Notes: generated from the letters alone by a model not told the origin. Counted from the stretch's first letter, positions 18,295-28,435 are shown. The stretch is DNA of 64,000 nucleotides from an uncultured Phascolarctobacterium sp. (GCA_949299135.1 CASFZG010000001.1:1-64000); one strand, 5' to 3'. Numbers and translations are program-made.

Positions 18295-20374
18295 TACCCA
18301 AATATCTCCTCTGCCATTTCTGTAAATAAGGCATTAACAAATTAAGTACAATAACGGCACAAATGCCGATTAACGCGCCCAGCCAGTAGCCGTCCAGCGC
18401 GCGGATATAGCTCATAATCACGGGCGTGCGCATATGCGCGAAGGTCTGCACAAGGCTGCCCTGCCCGATTACTGCGCCTGCCACTAAAATCATCTGCCAC
18501 AGGCGCGGCGCTTTGTAATAGGCGGCATAAGCCGCTACGAAAAAGGCCGGATGGCCAATCATAAATTCCTTGGTACGCGGGCGTGCGTACATCAGCTGCT
18601 CCAGCATGGCGCGCATTTTAAGCTCGATGCCCAAAACAGGCACGCCGGAAGTATGGCCGCTGCGCCCTACAAAAATATATGCCACAAACGCCAGCACACC
18701 CAAAATAAACAGGTGCTCCAGGCGGATATGCGTAGATAACAGATAGCGGATGTCGTCGATAATACCGCCGCCGGTTTTGCCGCCAAACACGTTGAAGCGT
18801 TTGACATACCACAAAAGCATTAACAGCACCGGCATGATAAAGGTAAGCTTAACGCCGCGGTAAATATCAATTTCCAAAAAGAAGCGTACATCGCCCAAAA
18901 GCGCGGAAATCATCGCCGCGCCGCACAGCGACATCAGCACGGCAAGGCCAAGCTGCACGGTGGTACGCATAATAAACTGCACCAGGCATTTGCAGCGCAC
19001 TTTAACACTGTCCCACCACTCCACAATCACAATCATGGAAAGCACGGGGAACACGCAGGCCGAAGCAAACGCAAGAGCCTGACGCAGCAGCGGCGACTGC
19101 GCTTTAAGCAGCAGGCATGCCACGCACAAACCGGAAGCAGCCATGATGATGTTCTGCCATTTGAACGGCAAAAAGCCAAAAGTCAGGCTGATGTACATCA
19201 GGCAGGCCGCCACAACGGCCAGCGCCGGTAAAATCAGCAGCTTTTTATCCGGGAAGTAACCCGTATTACTGCCGTCCGGGTTGGCAAACACATCGCTGGT
19301 GCCCAGCTTAAAGCCGCGCGCCTGCACATCGCTTGCAATGCTGCTTACATAATCAAGGTTCAGTTCTAAAATATCCTGCCCGTTCTGCGGCAGCATAAAG
19401 GGTTTAATATAGTTAATGCGGATGTTGCGTTCTTCGTCCGTCAGTGCCCAGCGGCGCAAAGCCTCGGGCATTTTCAGCTTGCGCTGTTCGTCCTGGCCAA
19501 TAATGTAGGAACGCGCAACCTGATAATCCATTTTTTCCGCCAGCGGGATTAAGCCTTCCATCGGCGCAAACTGTAACTGGGTATAATGTTCAACCATGCC
19601 GAACACCATATCGCGTTCCAGCAGCTTTTCAGCCATGTAATCCAGCTTATCCGGGAAGCCGACAACTTCTTTGCCGCAGCCGATGTAGGAAACTACGTTC
19701 GCACCGGATTTGTCAATACGGTCAAAAACGCTGTCAATCTGCGCTTCCGTAACAGGCAGATAGTTTTGCGGGCGCACGATAACGTTAAAGCCTGCGTTCG
19801 CCACCATCTGCATTTCTTCCGTGGAAAGCCCCAGCGGCGCCTGCATCAGCGGCTGCTTGGTATCGTAATTGTCTTTTTCGATAATGCGCGGGTCGCCCAG
19901 AACGCGGATAATGCGCGGGCTTTCGCTGACAACGGCAATGCGGTTATCTGCATAACGCAGGTGCAAGTCCTGTTCCACTTCTTTAAAAGCGACAGGCGAG
20001 CTGCCTTCCGTAATGTAAACGGCGTCTGACACAAGCTGCTGCGGCGGCACGGCGCTGAACCTGCTTCCGGCAGTGCCATTCTGCATAAGCTCACGCCCCG
20101 GCGTTGCATAAACAATGCCTTTGTCGTTCAGCTTCTGCAAGGTAGTATCAAACACAATCAGCGAAGTAACCCCGGCGTCCTTAAAATCCTTCAGCACGGT
20201 TTCAAAGGGCAGCCCTTCCCAATCGGCAAGGTGCTGCAAGCCTTCGTACTCCATTGCCATTTCCACGGTTTTATTCTGTTCTTCAATCTGATACCTGGTG
20301 TAATTAAGCCACACCGCGCCGCTAAGCCCGATGAGCATAACTATAATCAGGACAGGATTAAAACGGCTTTTCAT
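18287..20374 (-). CDS. Membrane protein resembling DUF5693 family
   Basis: It has 695 residues from ATG 20374 (MKSRFNPVLIIVML), after GGTGGAG. There is one N-terminal membrane anchor (about 5-24), an exported domain of about 340 residues (ADWEGLPFETVLKDFKDAGVTSLIVFD...), then a stretch of about eight hydrophobic helices. Family assignment is from memory of its usual place before csaB. Coupling to csaB suggests a role in making or exporting the pyruvylated wall polymer; this is inference. Confidence 0.75.
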   Translation of the reverse strand: MKSRFNPVLIIVMLIGLSGAVWLNYTRYQIEEQNKTVEMAMEYEGLQHLADWEGLPFETVLKDFKDAGVTSLIVFDTTLQKLNDKGIVYATPGRELMQNGTAGSRFSAVPPQQLVSDAVYITEGSSPVAFKEVEQDLHLRYADNRIAVVSESPRIIRVLGDPRIIEKDNYDTKQPLMQAPLGLSTEEMQMVANAGFNVIVRPQNYLPVTEAQIDSVFDRIDKSGANVVSYIGCGKEVVGFPDKLDYMAEKLLERDMVFGMVEHYTQLQFAPMEGLIPLAEKMDYQVARSYIIGQDEQRKLKMPEALRRWALTDEERNIRINYIKPFMLPQNGQDILELNLDYVSSIASDVQARGFKLGTSDVFANPDGSNTGYFPDKKLLILPALAVVAACLMYISLTFGFLPFKWQNIIMAASGLCVACLLLKAQSPLLRQALAFASACVFPVLSMIVIVEWWDSVKVRCKCLVQFIMRTTVQLGLAVLMSLCGAAMISALLGDVRFFLEIDIYRGVKLTFIMPVLLMLLWYVKRFNVFGGKTGGGIIDDIRYLLSTHIRLEHLFILGVLAFVAYIFVGRSGHTSGVPVLGIELKMRAMLEQLMYARPRTKEFMIGHPAFFVAAYAAYYKAPRLWQMILVAGAVIGQGSLVQTFAHMRTPVIMSYIRALDGYWLGALIGICAVIVLNLLMPYLQKWQRRYLGNE

Positions 20375-20397
20375 CGCTATCTCCACCAATCAGCAAA

Positions 20398-21508
20398 TCA
20401 CAGTTTCTTTTGCTGCGAACGTAAATATGCTTCAATAAACAGGTCGATGCCGCCGTCCATTACGGCCTGCACATTGCCTGTTTCCGCACCGGTGCGGTGG
20501 TCCTTAACCAGCTTGTACGGCTGGAAAACATAGGAGCGGATCTGGCTGCCCCATTCGATTTCCTGATAATCACCGGCGATATCGTTTTTCAGCGCTTCCT
20601 GTTTAGCGCGTTCAAATTCATATAATTTGGCGCGTAACAGCTGCATGCAGCGTTCGCGGTTCTGAATCTGCGAGCGTTCGTTCTGGCATTGTACGATAAT
20701 GCCCGTCGGAATATGCGTCATGCGCACGGCGGAACTTGTTTTGTTGACGTGCTGTCCGCCCGCGCCGCTGGCACGGTAGGTGTCAACTTTCAAATCGGAC
20801 GGGTCGATTTTGATATCGACGCTGTCGTCCAGCTCCGGCATAACGTCAACCGCCGCAAAAGATGTATGGCGGCGTGCGTTGGCGTCAAACGGGGAAATGC
20901 GCACCAGGCGGTGTACGCCCTTTTCGCTGCGCAGATAGCCGTAAGCGTTGTGCCCGTTGATTTGCAGCGTAGCGCTTTTTACGCCCGCTTCATCGCCCGG
21001 CAGATAGTCCAGCATTTCAATCTGGAATCCTTCACGCTCGGCATAACGGGTAAACATGCGCAAAAGCATGCTCGTCCAGTCCTGCGCTTCCGTACCGCCA
21101 GCACCTGCGTGCAGGGTTAAAATAGCGTTGTTGGCGTCGTATTCGCCGTTAAGCAGCATGCCAAGCTCTAAATGCTCAATCTCGGCTTTAGCAGCTTCCA
21201 GTCCGCTCGCCAGCTCGTCCTCCATGCCGGAATCCGGTTCTTCCAGAGCCAGTTCCACCATTACTTCCAGATCGTCAAGACGCTGTTCAAGGTTATATAC
21301 GGTTTCAACCTCAGCTTTAAGCTGGGTAACTGCCTGCGCGGTTTTCTGCGCGGCTTCCGGGTCGTCCCAGAAATCGGGCGCGCCCATTTTATGTTCTAAT
21401 TCGGCAATGCGGTCCTCTTTGACAGCGACGTCAAAGAGATCCCCTCATTTCCTCTAATTTTTGCTTTAATGCGGATATTTCCGGTTTGTATTCCTCTATC
21501 AGCACCAA
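20398..21508 (-). CDS. prfB: Peptide chain release factor 2, programmed +1 frameshift
   Basis: RF2 reads UAA and UGA stops. The 329-residue frame (20398-21387) is only part of the gene. A short upstream frame (..EEYKPEISALKQKLEEMRGSL, TGA) ends in the classical site AGGGGATCTCTTTGAC: CTT TGA C at 21436-21430. A +1 slip gives CTT GAC and continues in the main frame (VAVKEDRIAELEHKMGAPDF), for about 369 residues. The GGQ loop (SGAGGQHVNKT) and the stop-recognition SPF (ISPFDAN) are present. The initiator is uncertain: TTG 21508 or GTG 21505/21514. It follows secA, as in most Firmicutes. Confidence 0.93.
21428..21448 (-). other. RF2 autoregulatory +1 frameshift site
   Basis: An internal Shine-Dalgarno-like AGGGGA lies just upstream of CTT TGA C, the arrangement by which low RF2 promotes slippage past the in-frame UGA (21433-21431). 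Confidence 0.93.
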
Positions 21509-21549
21509 ATTCACATCCCTTCGTAGGTAAATTTATTTATAAGCTGTGC

Positions 21550-24066
21550 TTATTTATCTTTGCCGCAGCAGTTTTTATATTTTTTGCCGCTGCCGCAGGG
21601 GCACGGGTCGTTGCGGCCCGGTTCTTCCTTTTTAACGACAGGCTGTTTCGTGCCTTCGTCCTGTGCGTTGGTCGATGCATTTTCAAGGCGGTCCTCAACC
21701 TTCGGCTGGGTAACTACGTTTACTCGGTAAATGTAACGTACAACGTCGTCCTGAATAGCGTCAATCATAGCCTGGAACATATCGTAGGCTTCAAATTTAT
21801 ATTCAACCAGCGGGTCTTTCTGGCCGTATGCGCGCAGGCCCACGCCTTCACGCAGCATGTCCATGGCGTCCAGATGTTCCATCCAGTGGTTGTCCACAAC
21901 CTTCAGCATTACAAGGTTTTCCAGTTCGCGCATCAGCTCAGGCGTAATGGCGGCTTCGCGTTCAGCGTAATGCTCGTCGGCTACTTTATGCAGGTATTCC
22001 TCCAGTTCCTCACGGCTGAGGTTCTGCAAATATTCAACAGTCAGCAGTCCGCGCGGAGCGTAGAATTCTTCGGCGTAATTGATGAGCGCCTGTAAATCCC
22101 AGTCTTCGGAATAAACTTCCGGCGGAGCGTACATTGCCATGGTGCGGTCAACAACCTTATGCACCATTTCCATAATGGTATCGCGCAGGTTGGCCTGCTG
22201 CAAAATTTTGCGGCGCTGGCTGTAAATAACCTCGCGCTGCTGGTTCATTACGTTGTCGTATTCCAGAACCTGCTTACGGATGGTGAAGTTGCGTGCTTCT
22301 ACCTTCTTCTGCGCAGATTCGATGGATTTGGTTACCAGCTTGTGTTCAATCGGCTCGTCTTCTTCCATGCCCAGCTTGTCCATAATGCCGGAGATGTTGT
22401 CGCTGCCGAACAGACGCATCAAATCGTCTTCCAAAGACAGGAAAAATTTGGAAGAACCCGGGTCACCCTGACGGGCGCAGCGTCCGCGCAGCTGGTTATC
22501 AATACGGCGGCTTTCGTGGCGTTCCGTGCCGAGGATATGGAGGCCGCCCAGTTCAGGCACGCCCTCGCCCAGCACGATATCGGTACCGCGGCCTGCCATG
22601 TTGGTGGCAATGGTTACAGCGCCATACTGGCCTGCATGGGAGATAATCTCCGCTTCTTTTTCGTGGTATTTGGCGTTCAGTACATTATGAGGAATGCCGC
22701 GGCGTTTCAGCATGGCGGAAAGCTCCTCAGACTGCGCGATAGAGGTTGTACCAACCAGTACCGGACGGCCGGATTTATGGCATTCTTCAATTTCCGCAAC
22801 GGCGGCTTTGTACTTGGCGCGTTTGGTTTTATAAATAACGTCCGGATAGTCGATACGGATCATCGGTTTGTTGGTCGGGATAACGATAACGTCCAGACCG
22901 TAAATCTTCTGGAACTCCTGTTCCTCCGTTTTGGCCGTACCGGTCATGCCGCTCAGCTTGTTGTACATACGGAAGTAGTTCTGGAAGGTAATCGTTGCCA
23001 GCGTCTGGCTTTCGCGTTCAACCTTAACGCCTTCCTTGGCTTCAATAGCCTGATGCAGGCCTTCGGAGAAGCGGCGGCCGAACATTAAGCGGCCGGTAAA
23101 TTCATCGACGATGATAACCTGGCCGTCTTTAACAACGTAGTCCTTGTCGCGGTGCATGATGGCTTTGGCTTTTAAAGCGCACATCAGGTGATGTGAGAAG
23201 TCCACGCCGTGTTCAGCATCGTACAAATTGGAAATGCCCAGCATTTTTTCCGCTTTGGCGATACCGGCTTCCGTCGGCGCAACGGTTTTCTGTTTTTCAT
23301 CAACGGTGTAATCTTCGCCCTCGCTCATGTTGGAAACAACGTGTGCCAGCACGCGGTACAGGTCGGTGGATTTTTCGCCCGGGCCGGATATAATCAGCGG
23401 GGTACGCGCTTCGTCGATTAAGATACTGTCAACCTCATCGACGATACAGAAGTTCAGCTCGCGCTGTACCATCTGGTTTTCGTCAACAACCATGTTGTCG
23501 CGCAGATAGTCGAAGCCGAATTCGTTGTTGGTGCCGTAAGTAATATCGGCAGCGTAAGCGGCTTTGCGGTCGGGGTAATCCATGTCGTGCACAATAAGGC
23601 CTACGTTAAGGCCCAGCGCTTTATAAATGCGGCCCATGTCCACACTGTCGCGGCGGGCCAGGTAATCGTTGACGGTAACAACGTGCACGCCCTTGCCGGT
23701 AAGCGCGTTTAAGTACGCAGGCAGGGTTGCAACAAGCGTTTTGCCTTCGCCGGTACGCATCTCGGCAATTTTGCCGCGGTGCAGCACCACGCCGCCAATC
23801 AGCTGTACATCAAAATGGCGCATGCCGGTAACGCGCTTGCTGGTTTCGCGCACAACGGCAAAAGCCTCCGGCAGAATATCATCAAGGGTTTCGCCCTTGG
23901 CAAGGCGCAGCTTGAACTCGCCGGTTTTGGCGGCAAGGTTGGCCGAGCTTAATGCCTGCATTTCGGGTTCCAACGCGTTGATTTTATCGACAATGCCCTG
24001 AATGTCTTTCAATTCCTTGGCATTCGGGTCACCAAAAATCTTTTTCAATAAACCTTCGAGCAACAC
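21550..24066 (-). CDS. secA: Preprotein translocase ATPase SecA
   Basis: The motor of Sec export, about 838 residues. DEAD motor motifs include Walker A MRTGEGKT and [11 protein letters not shown]; also seen are NMAGRGTDI and the C-terminal zinc finger [15 protein letters not shown]. Start choice is between GTG 24072 (overlaps AAGGA), GTG 24066 (6 nt after it, preferred) and TTG 24063. It supplies export for the many secreted proteins in the window. Confidence 0.96.
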   Translation of the reverse strand: MLLEGLLKKIFGDPNAKELKDIQGIVDKINALEPEMQALSSANLAAKTGEFKLRLAKGETLDDILPEAFAVVRETSKRVTGMRHFDVQLIGGVVLHRGKIAEMRTGEGKTLVATLPAYLNALTGKGVHVVTVNDYLARRDSVDMGRIYKALGLNVGLIVHDMDYPDRKAAYAADITYGTNNEFGFDYLRDNMVVDENQMVQRELNFCIVDEVDSILIDEARTPLIISGPGEKSTDLYRVLAHVVSNMSEGEDYTVDEKQKTVAPTEAGIAKAEKMLGISNLYDAEHGVDFSHHLMCALKAKAIMHRDKDYVVKDGQVIIVDEFTGRLMFGRRFSEGLHQAIEAKEGVKVERESQTLATITFQNYFRMYNKLSGMTGTAKTEEQEFQKIYGLDVIVIPTNKPMIRIDYPDVIYKTKRAKYKAAVAEIEECHKSGRPVLVGTTSIAQSEELSAMLKRRGIPHNVLNAKYHEKEAEIISHAGQYGAVTIATNMAGRGTDIVLGEGVPELGGLHILGTERHESRRIDNQLRGRCARQGDPGSSKFFLSLEDDLMRLFGSDNISGIMDKLGMEEDEPIEHKLVTKSIESAQKKVEARNFTIRKQVLEYDNVMNQQREVIYSQRRKILQQANLRDTIMEMVHKVVDRTMAMYAPPEVYSEDWDLQALINYAEEFYAPRGLLTVEYLQNLSREELEEYLHKVADEHYAEREAAITPELMRELENLVMLKVVDNHWMEHLDAMDMLREGVGLRAYGQKDPLVEYKFEAYDMFQAMIDAIQDDVVRYIYRVNVVTQPKVEDRLENASTNAQDEGTKQPVVKKEEPGRNDPCPCGSGKKYKNCCGKDK

Positions 24067-24141
24067 TCTCACTCCTTAAATTTCCGTGTTTTATAAACAC
24101 TATACTAATGTATAATTTTATCAAAATCGTACCAAAAAGTC

Positions 24142-24171
24142 AAAAGCCCGGGAGCTTTGTCCCGGGCTTTT
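24142..24171 (-). terminator. Terminator after hpf
   Basis: AAAAGCCCGGG, 8-nt loop, CCCGGGCTTTT: perfect 11-bp stem with T tail on the minus strand, between hpf and secA. Confidence 0.85.
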
Positions 24172-24190
24172 TTGTGAAATCAATGTAAAG

Positions 24191-24721
24191 TTATTTTAAT
24201 TCCGGCTGAAGCAGGCCATAGTTGCCGTCTTTGCGGCGGTATACAACATTTACTCCGCCATAGTCGGGGTCGAAGTATACGAAGAAGTCATGGTCCAGAA
24301 GGTTCATTTGCAGGATTGCTTCTTCAGCCGTCATCGGGTTCATCGAGAACTTCTTGTTCTTGATAATCTTGAATTCTTCATCCGGTGCTGCTTCCACCTC
24401 GGTTACAGGTACCGGTTCTACAAAGTTGCTGTATTTACGTTTAGCGAGGCGTGTTTTATATTTATGTACCTGGCGTTCGATTTTTTCCACTACCAAATCA
24501 ATGGATGAGTACATGTCTTTCGTGGTTTCCTGGGCTCTGATTAAAATGCCGCTGGCAGGAACGGTAATTTCTACGATGTGGTTGCCTTTTTCAACTTTCA
24601 GCACTGCGCTGATATCGCCAACGGTTTTAAACTGCCTGGTGATTTTCGTGATTTTCTTTTCAACATACTCTTTGAGCGCCGGTGTTACAACAATGTTCTT
24701 TCCTCTTACGTTAACGTTCAT
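24191..24721 (-). CDS. hpf: Long-form ribosome hibernation promoting factor
   Basis: It has 176 residues: the N-terminal S30AE domain (1 to about 100, MNVNVRGKNIVVTPAL) and the C-terminal dimerisation domain (about 120-176, ending VNVVYRRKDGNYGLLQP). The long form makes 100S ribosome dimers in stationary phase. ATG follows AGGAGG. An AACAAA/TTTGTT inverted repeat lies about 40 nt upstream. Confidence 0.94.
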   Translation of the reverse strand: MNVNVRGKNIVVTPALKEYVEKKITKITRQFKTVGDISAVLKVEKGNHIVEITVPASGILIRAQETTKDMYSSIDLVVEKIERQVHKYKTRLAKRKYSNFVEPVPVTEVEAAPDEEFKIIKNKKFSMNPMTAEEAILQMNLLDHDFFVYFDPDYGGVNVVYRRKDGNYGLLQPELK

Positions 24722-24821
24722 AAATTATCCCTCCTTAATCCCGAGGTCCGGGATAACAAACTCTTTGTTTGTTATTATTAGTATTCGCCGCAATAATTAA
24801 AACTCCTGCAAAAAATTACAA

Positions 24822-24858
24822 AAACTCGTGCAAAAAAGTCTTTTTTCTGCACGAGTTT
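24822..24858 (-). terminator. Terminator after the amino acid ABC operon
   Basis: AAACTCGTGCAAAAAAG pairs with TTTTTTCTGCACGAGTTT over a 2-nt loop, 29 nt below the ATPase stop. Confidence 0.8.
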
Positions 24859-24886
24859 ACAGTCTGATAAAATTGTAACAGTTTGC

Positions 24887-25618
24887 TTATAAAATTTTGG
24901 AGAGGAAGCTGCGTGTGCGTTCTTCCTTAGCATGCAAAAAGATATCGTCGGGCGCGCCCTGCTCTAAAATTTTGCCTTCGTCAACAAACAGCACCCTGTC
25001 GCCCACTTCGCGCGCAAAGCCCATTTCGTGCGTAACGACAACCATCGTCATGCCTTCGTTGGCCAGCGTTTTCATAACGTCCAGAACTTCTTTAATCATT
25101 TCCGGATCAAGCGCGGAGGTCGGTTCATCAAACAAAAGCGCTTTCGGCTTCATCGCCAGCGCGCGGGCAATGGCAACGCGCTGCTGCTGGCCGCCGCTTA
25201 ACTGGTCTGGGTAGGAAGACGCCTTATCCGAAAGGCCTACCTTGCCCAACAGTTCCATCGCGGTAGCTTCGGCGTCCTTACGGCTGATGCCGCGCACCTT
25301 CATCGGCGCAAGCACAAGGTTGTCCAGAACAGTCATGTGCGGAAACAGGTTAAAACGCTGGAACACCATGCCTACTTCCTTGCGCACTTCGTTGATGTTT
25401 GCTTCGCCGTCCAGCTTGATGCCGTCCACAACAATCGTGCCCTCGGTAGGTTCTTCAAGGTAGTTCATGCAGCGCAGCAGCGTACTTTTGCCGCTGCCGC
25501 TGGGGCCGATGATTACCACAACTTCTTTTTCGGCAATCGTCAGGTCAATGCCCTTCAAAACTTCAAGGCTGCCGTAATTTTTCTTCAGCCCGGTAATTTT
25601 AATCATTTCAGTCGTCAT
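24887..25618 (-). CDS. Polar amino acid ABC transporter, ATP-binding protein
   Basis: A GlnQ/ArtP-class ATPase of 243 residues. Walker A is GPSGSGKST, signature LSGGQQQR, Walker [13 protein letters not shown]-loop VTHEMGFA. It overlaps the permease stop by 4 nt (ATGA). Substrate cannot be read from the ATPase; glutamine/glutamate-type is usual for this family. Confidence 0.93.
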   Translation of the reverse strand: MTTEMIKITGLKKNYGSLEVLKGIDLTIAEKEVVVIIGPSGSGKSTLLRCMNYLEEPTEGTIVVDGIKLDGEANINEVRKEVGMVFQRFNLFPHMTVLDNLVLAPMKVRGISRKDAEATAMELLGKVGLSDKASSYPDQLSGGQQQRVAIARALAMKPKALLFDEPTSALDPEMIKEVLDVMKTLANEGMTMVVVTHEMGFAREVGDRVLFVDEGKILEQGAPDDIFLHAKEERTRSFLSKIL

Positions 25619-26271
25619 TTCGTTTCAAACCTCCGCTCCATCAGCCCAACAAGGCGTGCAACCGTAAAGGTCATAATAAGGTAAATTACGGCAACCGCCA
25701 GCCAGATTTCAAAAGAAGCGTAGGTGCGGGCAATAATCAGCTGGCCGCGCCTTGTCAGTTCTTCAAAGCCGATAACGGAAACCAGCGAGGAATCCTTCAG
25801 CATGGCGATAAATTCGTTGCCGAGCGGCGGAATAATGCGTTTAAATGCCTGCGGCATGATAACATAGCGCATCGTCTGGTACCAGGTCATGCCCAGCGAG
25901 CGGCCCGCTTCCATCTGGCCCTTGTCGATGGACTGGATGCCGGCGCGGAAAATTTCGGCAATGTAAGCGCCGCTGTTGATGGAACATGCGCAGATTGCCG
26001 CAAAAAACGGGTCAATACGCTGGCCGATAATAGTCGGCAGCGCAAAATAAACCAGAAAGATTTGTACCAGAAGCGGCGTACCGCGGATAAAATCTACATA
26101 AAAATTAGCAGCATAACGCACCGGTTTAACGCTTGCAAGGCGTGCCACGCCGATAATCATGCCAATCAGAAGGCCAAAGCCAACGCTCATGGCGGTAATT
26201 TCCAGCGTAATGCCCGCGCCTGCCAGCAAAAGCGGTATAGCGCCCTGAATAAGTTCAAAATTCAATTCCAT
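25615..26271 (-). CDS. Polar amino acid ABC transporter, permease
   Basis: A 218-residue His/Glu/Gln/Arg/opine-type (HisM/GlnP) permease with about five membrane helices and the EAA loop around [27 protein letters not shown] 26271 follows GGAACG weakly. It lies downstream of the receptor gene across a hairpin-containing 93-bp gap. Confidence 0.92.
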   Translation of the reverse strand: MELNFELIQGAIPLLLAGAGITLEITAMSVGFGLLIGMIIGVARLASVKPVRYAANFYVDFIRGTPLLVQIFLVYFALPTIIGQRIDPFFAAICACSINSGAYIAEIFRAGIQSIDKGQMEAGRSLGMTWYQTMRYVIMPQAFKRIIPPLGNEFIAMLKDSSLVSVIGFEELTRRGQLIIARTYASFEIWLAVAVIYLIMTFTVARLVGLMERRFETK

Positions 26272-26314
26272 AGAAGTTTTCGTTCCTTCCCGTCAGCCTG
26301 CAATAAATAAAATA

Positions 26315-26348
26315 CGGGGCCCACCTTCGTCGCCGCCAGTGTACCCCG
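26315..26348 (-). terminator. Attenuating hairpin between receptor and permease genes
   Basis: CGGGG and CCCCG pair around a 24-nt loop, followed by TATTTTATTT. Such partial terminators often keep binding-protein levels above those of the permease. Confidence 0.45.
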
Positions 26349-26364
26349 CATTCAGGCTCAATGC

Positions 26365-27144
26365 TTATTTCTTCACTTCACCGAACCAGGTTTTGTAAAT
26401 CTTGTCGTATTCGCCGTCTTTTTTCAGCTCAGCAAGGGCTTTGTTAATGTCCTCAAGCAGTTTGGTGTTGTCTTTTTTAACGGCAATGCCATACTGTTCA
26501 GCTTCCATAACGTCGCCAACGGTTTTCGCAACTTCGCTGCCGCCCTGTGCCAGATAATAACCGATAACCGGGCTGTCGTTGATAACAGCGTCAACGCCGC
26601 CGTTGGTCAGTTCCATAGCGGATTCGGTGTTGGTGTTGAATTCGGTAACAACTGCGCCTTCAACGCTGTGTGCTTTAGCAGCGCCGGTGGTGCCGATTTG
26701 TGCGGCAATGCGTTTGCCTTTCAAATCTTCAATGCTCTTGATATCGTTGTTGTCTTTCTGAACCATAACGATAAGGCCGGAAGTATAGTACGGGTCGGAC
26801 ATGCCTACAGCCTGTTTTCTTTCATCGGTAATGCTCATGCCGGCAATGGCAACATCTATGTTGCCGGTGTTCAGAGCCGGGATAAGAGCGTCAAAGCCCA
26901 TGTTGGCAATTTCTACTTTATAGCCCATTTTAGCGCCGATAGCACGGATTAAATCCATATCGAAGCCGGAGAGCTTATCGCTGCCTTCTTCCTGGAACTC
27001 AAACGGAGCAAAAGTCGGTTCGGTAGCAACGCGCAGAACCTTTTCCGGAGCTTCCGCGGCTTTCTTTTCTTCGCCGCCGCAGCCGGTAACCGCTAAAGCC
27101 ACAAGCATCAGTGCAGCCATCATAAACACTAATAATTTTTTCAT
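26365..27144 (-). CDS. Amino acid ABC transporter substrate-binding lipoprotein
   Basis: It has 259 residues from ATG 27144, eight nt after GGAGG. A lipoprotein signal (MKKLLVFMMAALMLVALAVTGC) is followed by a family 3 solute-binding fold: RVATEPTFAPFEF, GFDMDLIRAIG, IAGMSITDERK, GKRIAAQIGTTGA. First gene of the transporter, with its own promoter. Closely related to the next gene upstream. Confidence 0.93.
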   Translation of the reverse strand: MKKLLVFMMAALMLVALAVTGCGGEEKKAAEAPEKVLRVATEPTFAPFEFQEEGSDKLSGFDMDLIRAIGAKMGYKVEIANMGFDALIPALNTGNIDVAIAGMSITDERKQAVGMSDPYYTSGLIVMVQKDNNDIKSIEDLKGKRIAAQIGTTGAAKAHSVEGAVVTEFNTNTESAMELTNGGVDAVINDSPVIGYYLAQGGSEVAKTVGDVMEAEQYGIAVKKDNTKLLEDINKALAELKKDGEYDKIYKTWFGEVKK

Positions 27145-27194
27145 AAACATAACCTCCACACGCATAAATTTACAAAACTTTCATCTGTTAAAAT

Positions 27195-27223
27195 ATTATA
27201 GCTCTAAACAGCAGGTTAAGCAA
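27195..27223 (-). promoter_or_regulatory. Promoter of the amino acid transporter operon
   Basis: TTGCTT (27223-27218), 17 nt, TATAAT (27200-27195), in the gap between the two receptor genes. Confidence 0.75.
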
Positions 27224-27267
27224 GTGTTAAATGATAAAAAACTTACAAAAAGCTGCATAAAAAATCA

Positions 27268-28041
27268 TTATTTCGCTTCGCCGAACCACTTATCGTAAAT
27301 CTTGTCAAATTCGCCGTTTGCTTTCAGGTCGTTCAGCGCCTTGTTAATCTCTGCCGCCAGCTTGTCGTTGCCTTTTTTTACGGCAATGCCGTAATCTTCG
27401 GCGTTCAGCACTTCACCAACGGTTTTGGCATATTCGCTGCCGCCCTGCGCCAAAAAGTATTTTAATACAGGCGCGTCGTTAATAACGGCGTCGGCCGCAC
27501 CGTTTTTCATCTCCAGCACCGCGCTGCCGTTATCGTTAAACGCGGTAACCTTTGCACCCTCAACCTTTTCCGCACGGAAAGCGCCGGTAGTGCCAATCTG
27601 CACGGCAATGCGCTTGCCTTTCAGGTCGTCGATGCTCTTAATGTCGTTGTTATCCTTCGGCACCATTACAAGTAAACCGGATTTATAATACGGGTCGGAA
27701 AAAATTACCTGCTGCTTGCGCTCCTCGGTAATGCTCATGCCTGCCAGTGCAACGTCAATGTTATCCGCCTGCAAAGCAGGGATTAAAGCGTCAAAGCCCA
27801 TAGCGCTGATTTCCACCTTATAGCCAAGGTGCTTGCCGATAGCGCGGATTAAATCCATGTCAAAGCCGGTCAGCTCCTCGCTGCCCTCCGCCTGCATCTC
27901 AAACGGTGCAAACGAAGGCTCGGTGCCGACGCGCATAATTTTTTCGCCGCCTGCTTCTTTCTCATCGCTGCCGCCGCAGCCTGCTACTGCCAAAGCTGCC
28001 AGCATCAAAACAGCCATCATAAACACTAAAACTTTTTTCAT
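27268..28041 (-). CDS. Second amino acid substrate-binding lipoprotein, paralogue
   Basis: It has 257 residues from ATG 28041, after GGAGGGG. The signal peptide and domain order match the neighbour (AVAGC lipobox, RVGTEPSFAPFEM, GKRIAVQIGTTGA), indicating tandem duplication. It may feed the same permease with another ligand. A longer open frame to 28119 overlaps its own promoter and is rejected. Confidence 0.93.
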   Translation of the reverse strand: MKKVLVFMMAVLMLAALAVAGCGGSDEKEAGGEKIMRVGTEPSFAPFEMQAEGSEELTGFDMDLIRAIGKHLGYKVEISAMGFDALIPALQADNIDVALAGMSITEERKQQVIFSDPYYKSGLLVMVPKDNNDIKSIDDLKGKRIAVQIGTTGAFRAEKVEGAKVTAFNDNGSAVLEMKNGAADAVINDAPVLKYFLAQGGSEYAKTVGEVLNAEDYGIAVKKGNDKLAAEINKALNDLKANGEFDKIYDKWFGEAK

Positions 28042-28091
28042 CAGGTTATCCCCCTCCAGTATCTGCCGTAAGGCATTGTTGTAATAAACTA

Positions 28092-28124
28092 TATTATAAA
28101 ACCAAAAGCCCTTCTGCACAAGTA
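28092..28124 (-). promoter_or_regulatory. Candidate promoter of the second receptor gene
   Basis: TTGTGC and TATAAT with 17-nt spacing on the minus strand, overlapping the upstream terminator hairpin. Confidence 0.5.
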
Positions 28125-28150
28125 AAAATATGCAAAAAGGGCTAATTTTT
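28104..28150 (-). terminator. Terminator of the 28161-28365 RNA
   Basis: AGCCCTTTTTGCA and TGCAGAAGGGCT pair across a short loop, followed by TTTGGTTTT on the minus strand. It directly follows the structured RNA. Confidence 0.7.
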
Positions 28151-28160
28151 ATAAATTAAA

Positions 28161-28365
28161 GCAACTCAGCTGACCTGGTCTTCGCCCCCACACCCGCCTG
28201 CCGGAGGGTTCGCTCCTAAGCCTTGCGCTCCCCACTACTACCCCTCTCGCTTTTCGCGGCAGGACTTACCTCTAAGCTGCGCCGTGCTCACAGTTAATTT
28301 TAACTGCTTACGTGGATCGTTTTGCCCGCAACTGGCATCGACTTGCAACCACAGACCTGAGCTGC
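28161..28365 (-). ncRNA. Structured non-coding RNA of about 205 nt, class unassigned
   Basis: No ORF accounts for this stretch. It has a near-consensus promoter and a terminator of its own. The 5' end GCAGCTCAG pairs with the 3' end CTGAGTTGC (nine pairs), and GGTCT with AGACC inside it. Internal hairpins include CAGTTAA-AA-TTAACTG, CGC-GAAA-AGCG, GGAG..CTCC and CCTGCC/GGCAGG. A closed terminal stem of this size fits 6S-like or raiA-motif-like RNAs, but I cannot confirm either. SRP, tmRNA and RNase P signatures are absent. Confidence 0.6.
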
Positions 28366-28371
28366 ATTATA

Positions 28372-28399
28372 ATTATATCCGCTGGTAAAAAAATTGCAA
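28372..28399 (-). promoter_or_regulatory. Promoter of the structured RNA
   Basis: TTGCAA (28399-28394), 16-nt spacer, TATAAT (28377-28372) followed by a second TATAAT; a start near 28365 fits the paired 5' end of the RNA. Confidence 0.75.
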
Positions 28400-28435
28400 G
28401 CCCCCCGGCGATAAAAATTTTTCTTAAAATCCCCT

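Noticed and set aside
21387-21508. prfB read as a broken gene
   Set aside because: The in-frame TGA is at the canonical RF2 CTT TGA C site with an upstream AGGGGA, so it is programmed control and not damage.
28041-28119. N-terminal extension of the second receptor lipoprotein
   Set aside because: The extra 26 codons cover its promoter and ribosome site and precede a complete lipoprotein signal peptide.
28161-28365. Structured RNA as RNase P, SRP or tmRNA
   Set aside because: AGAGGTAAGTCC resembles the RNase P CR-I box and GACCAGGTCAG resembles part of SRP RNA, but the length is too short for RNase P or tmRNA and the SRP GGAAGGAAGC loop is missing.
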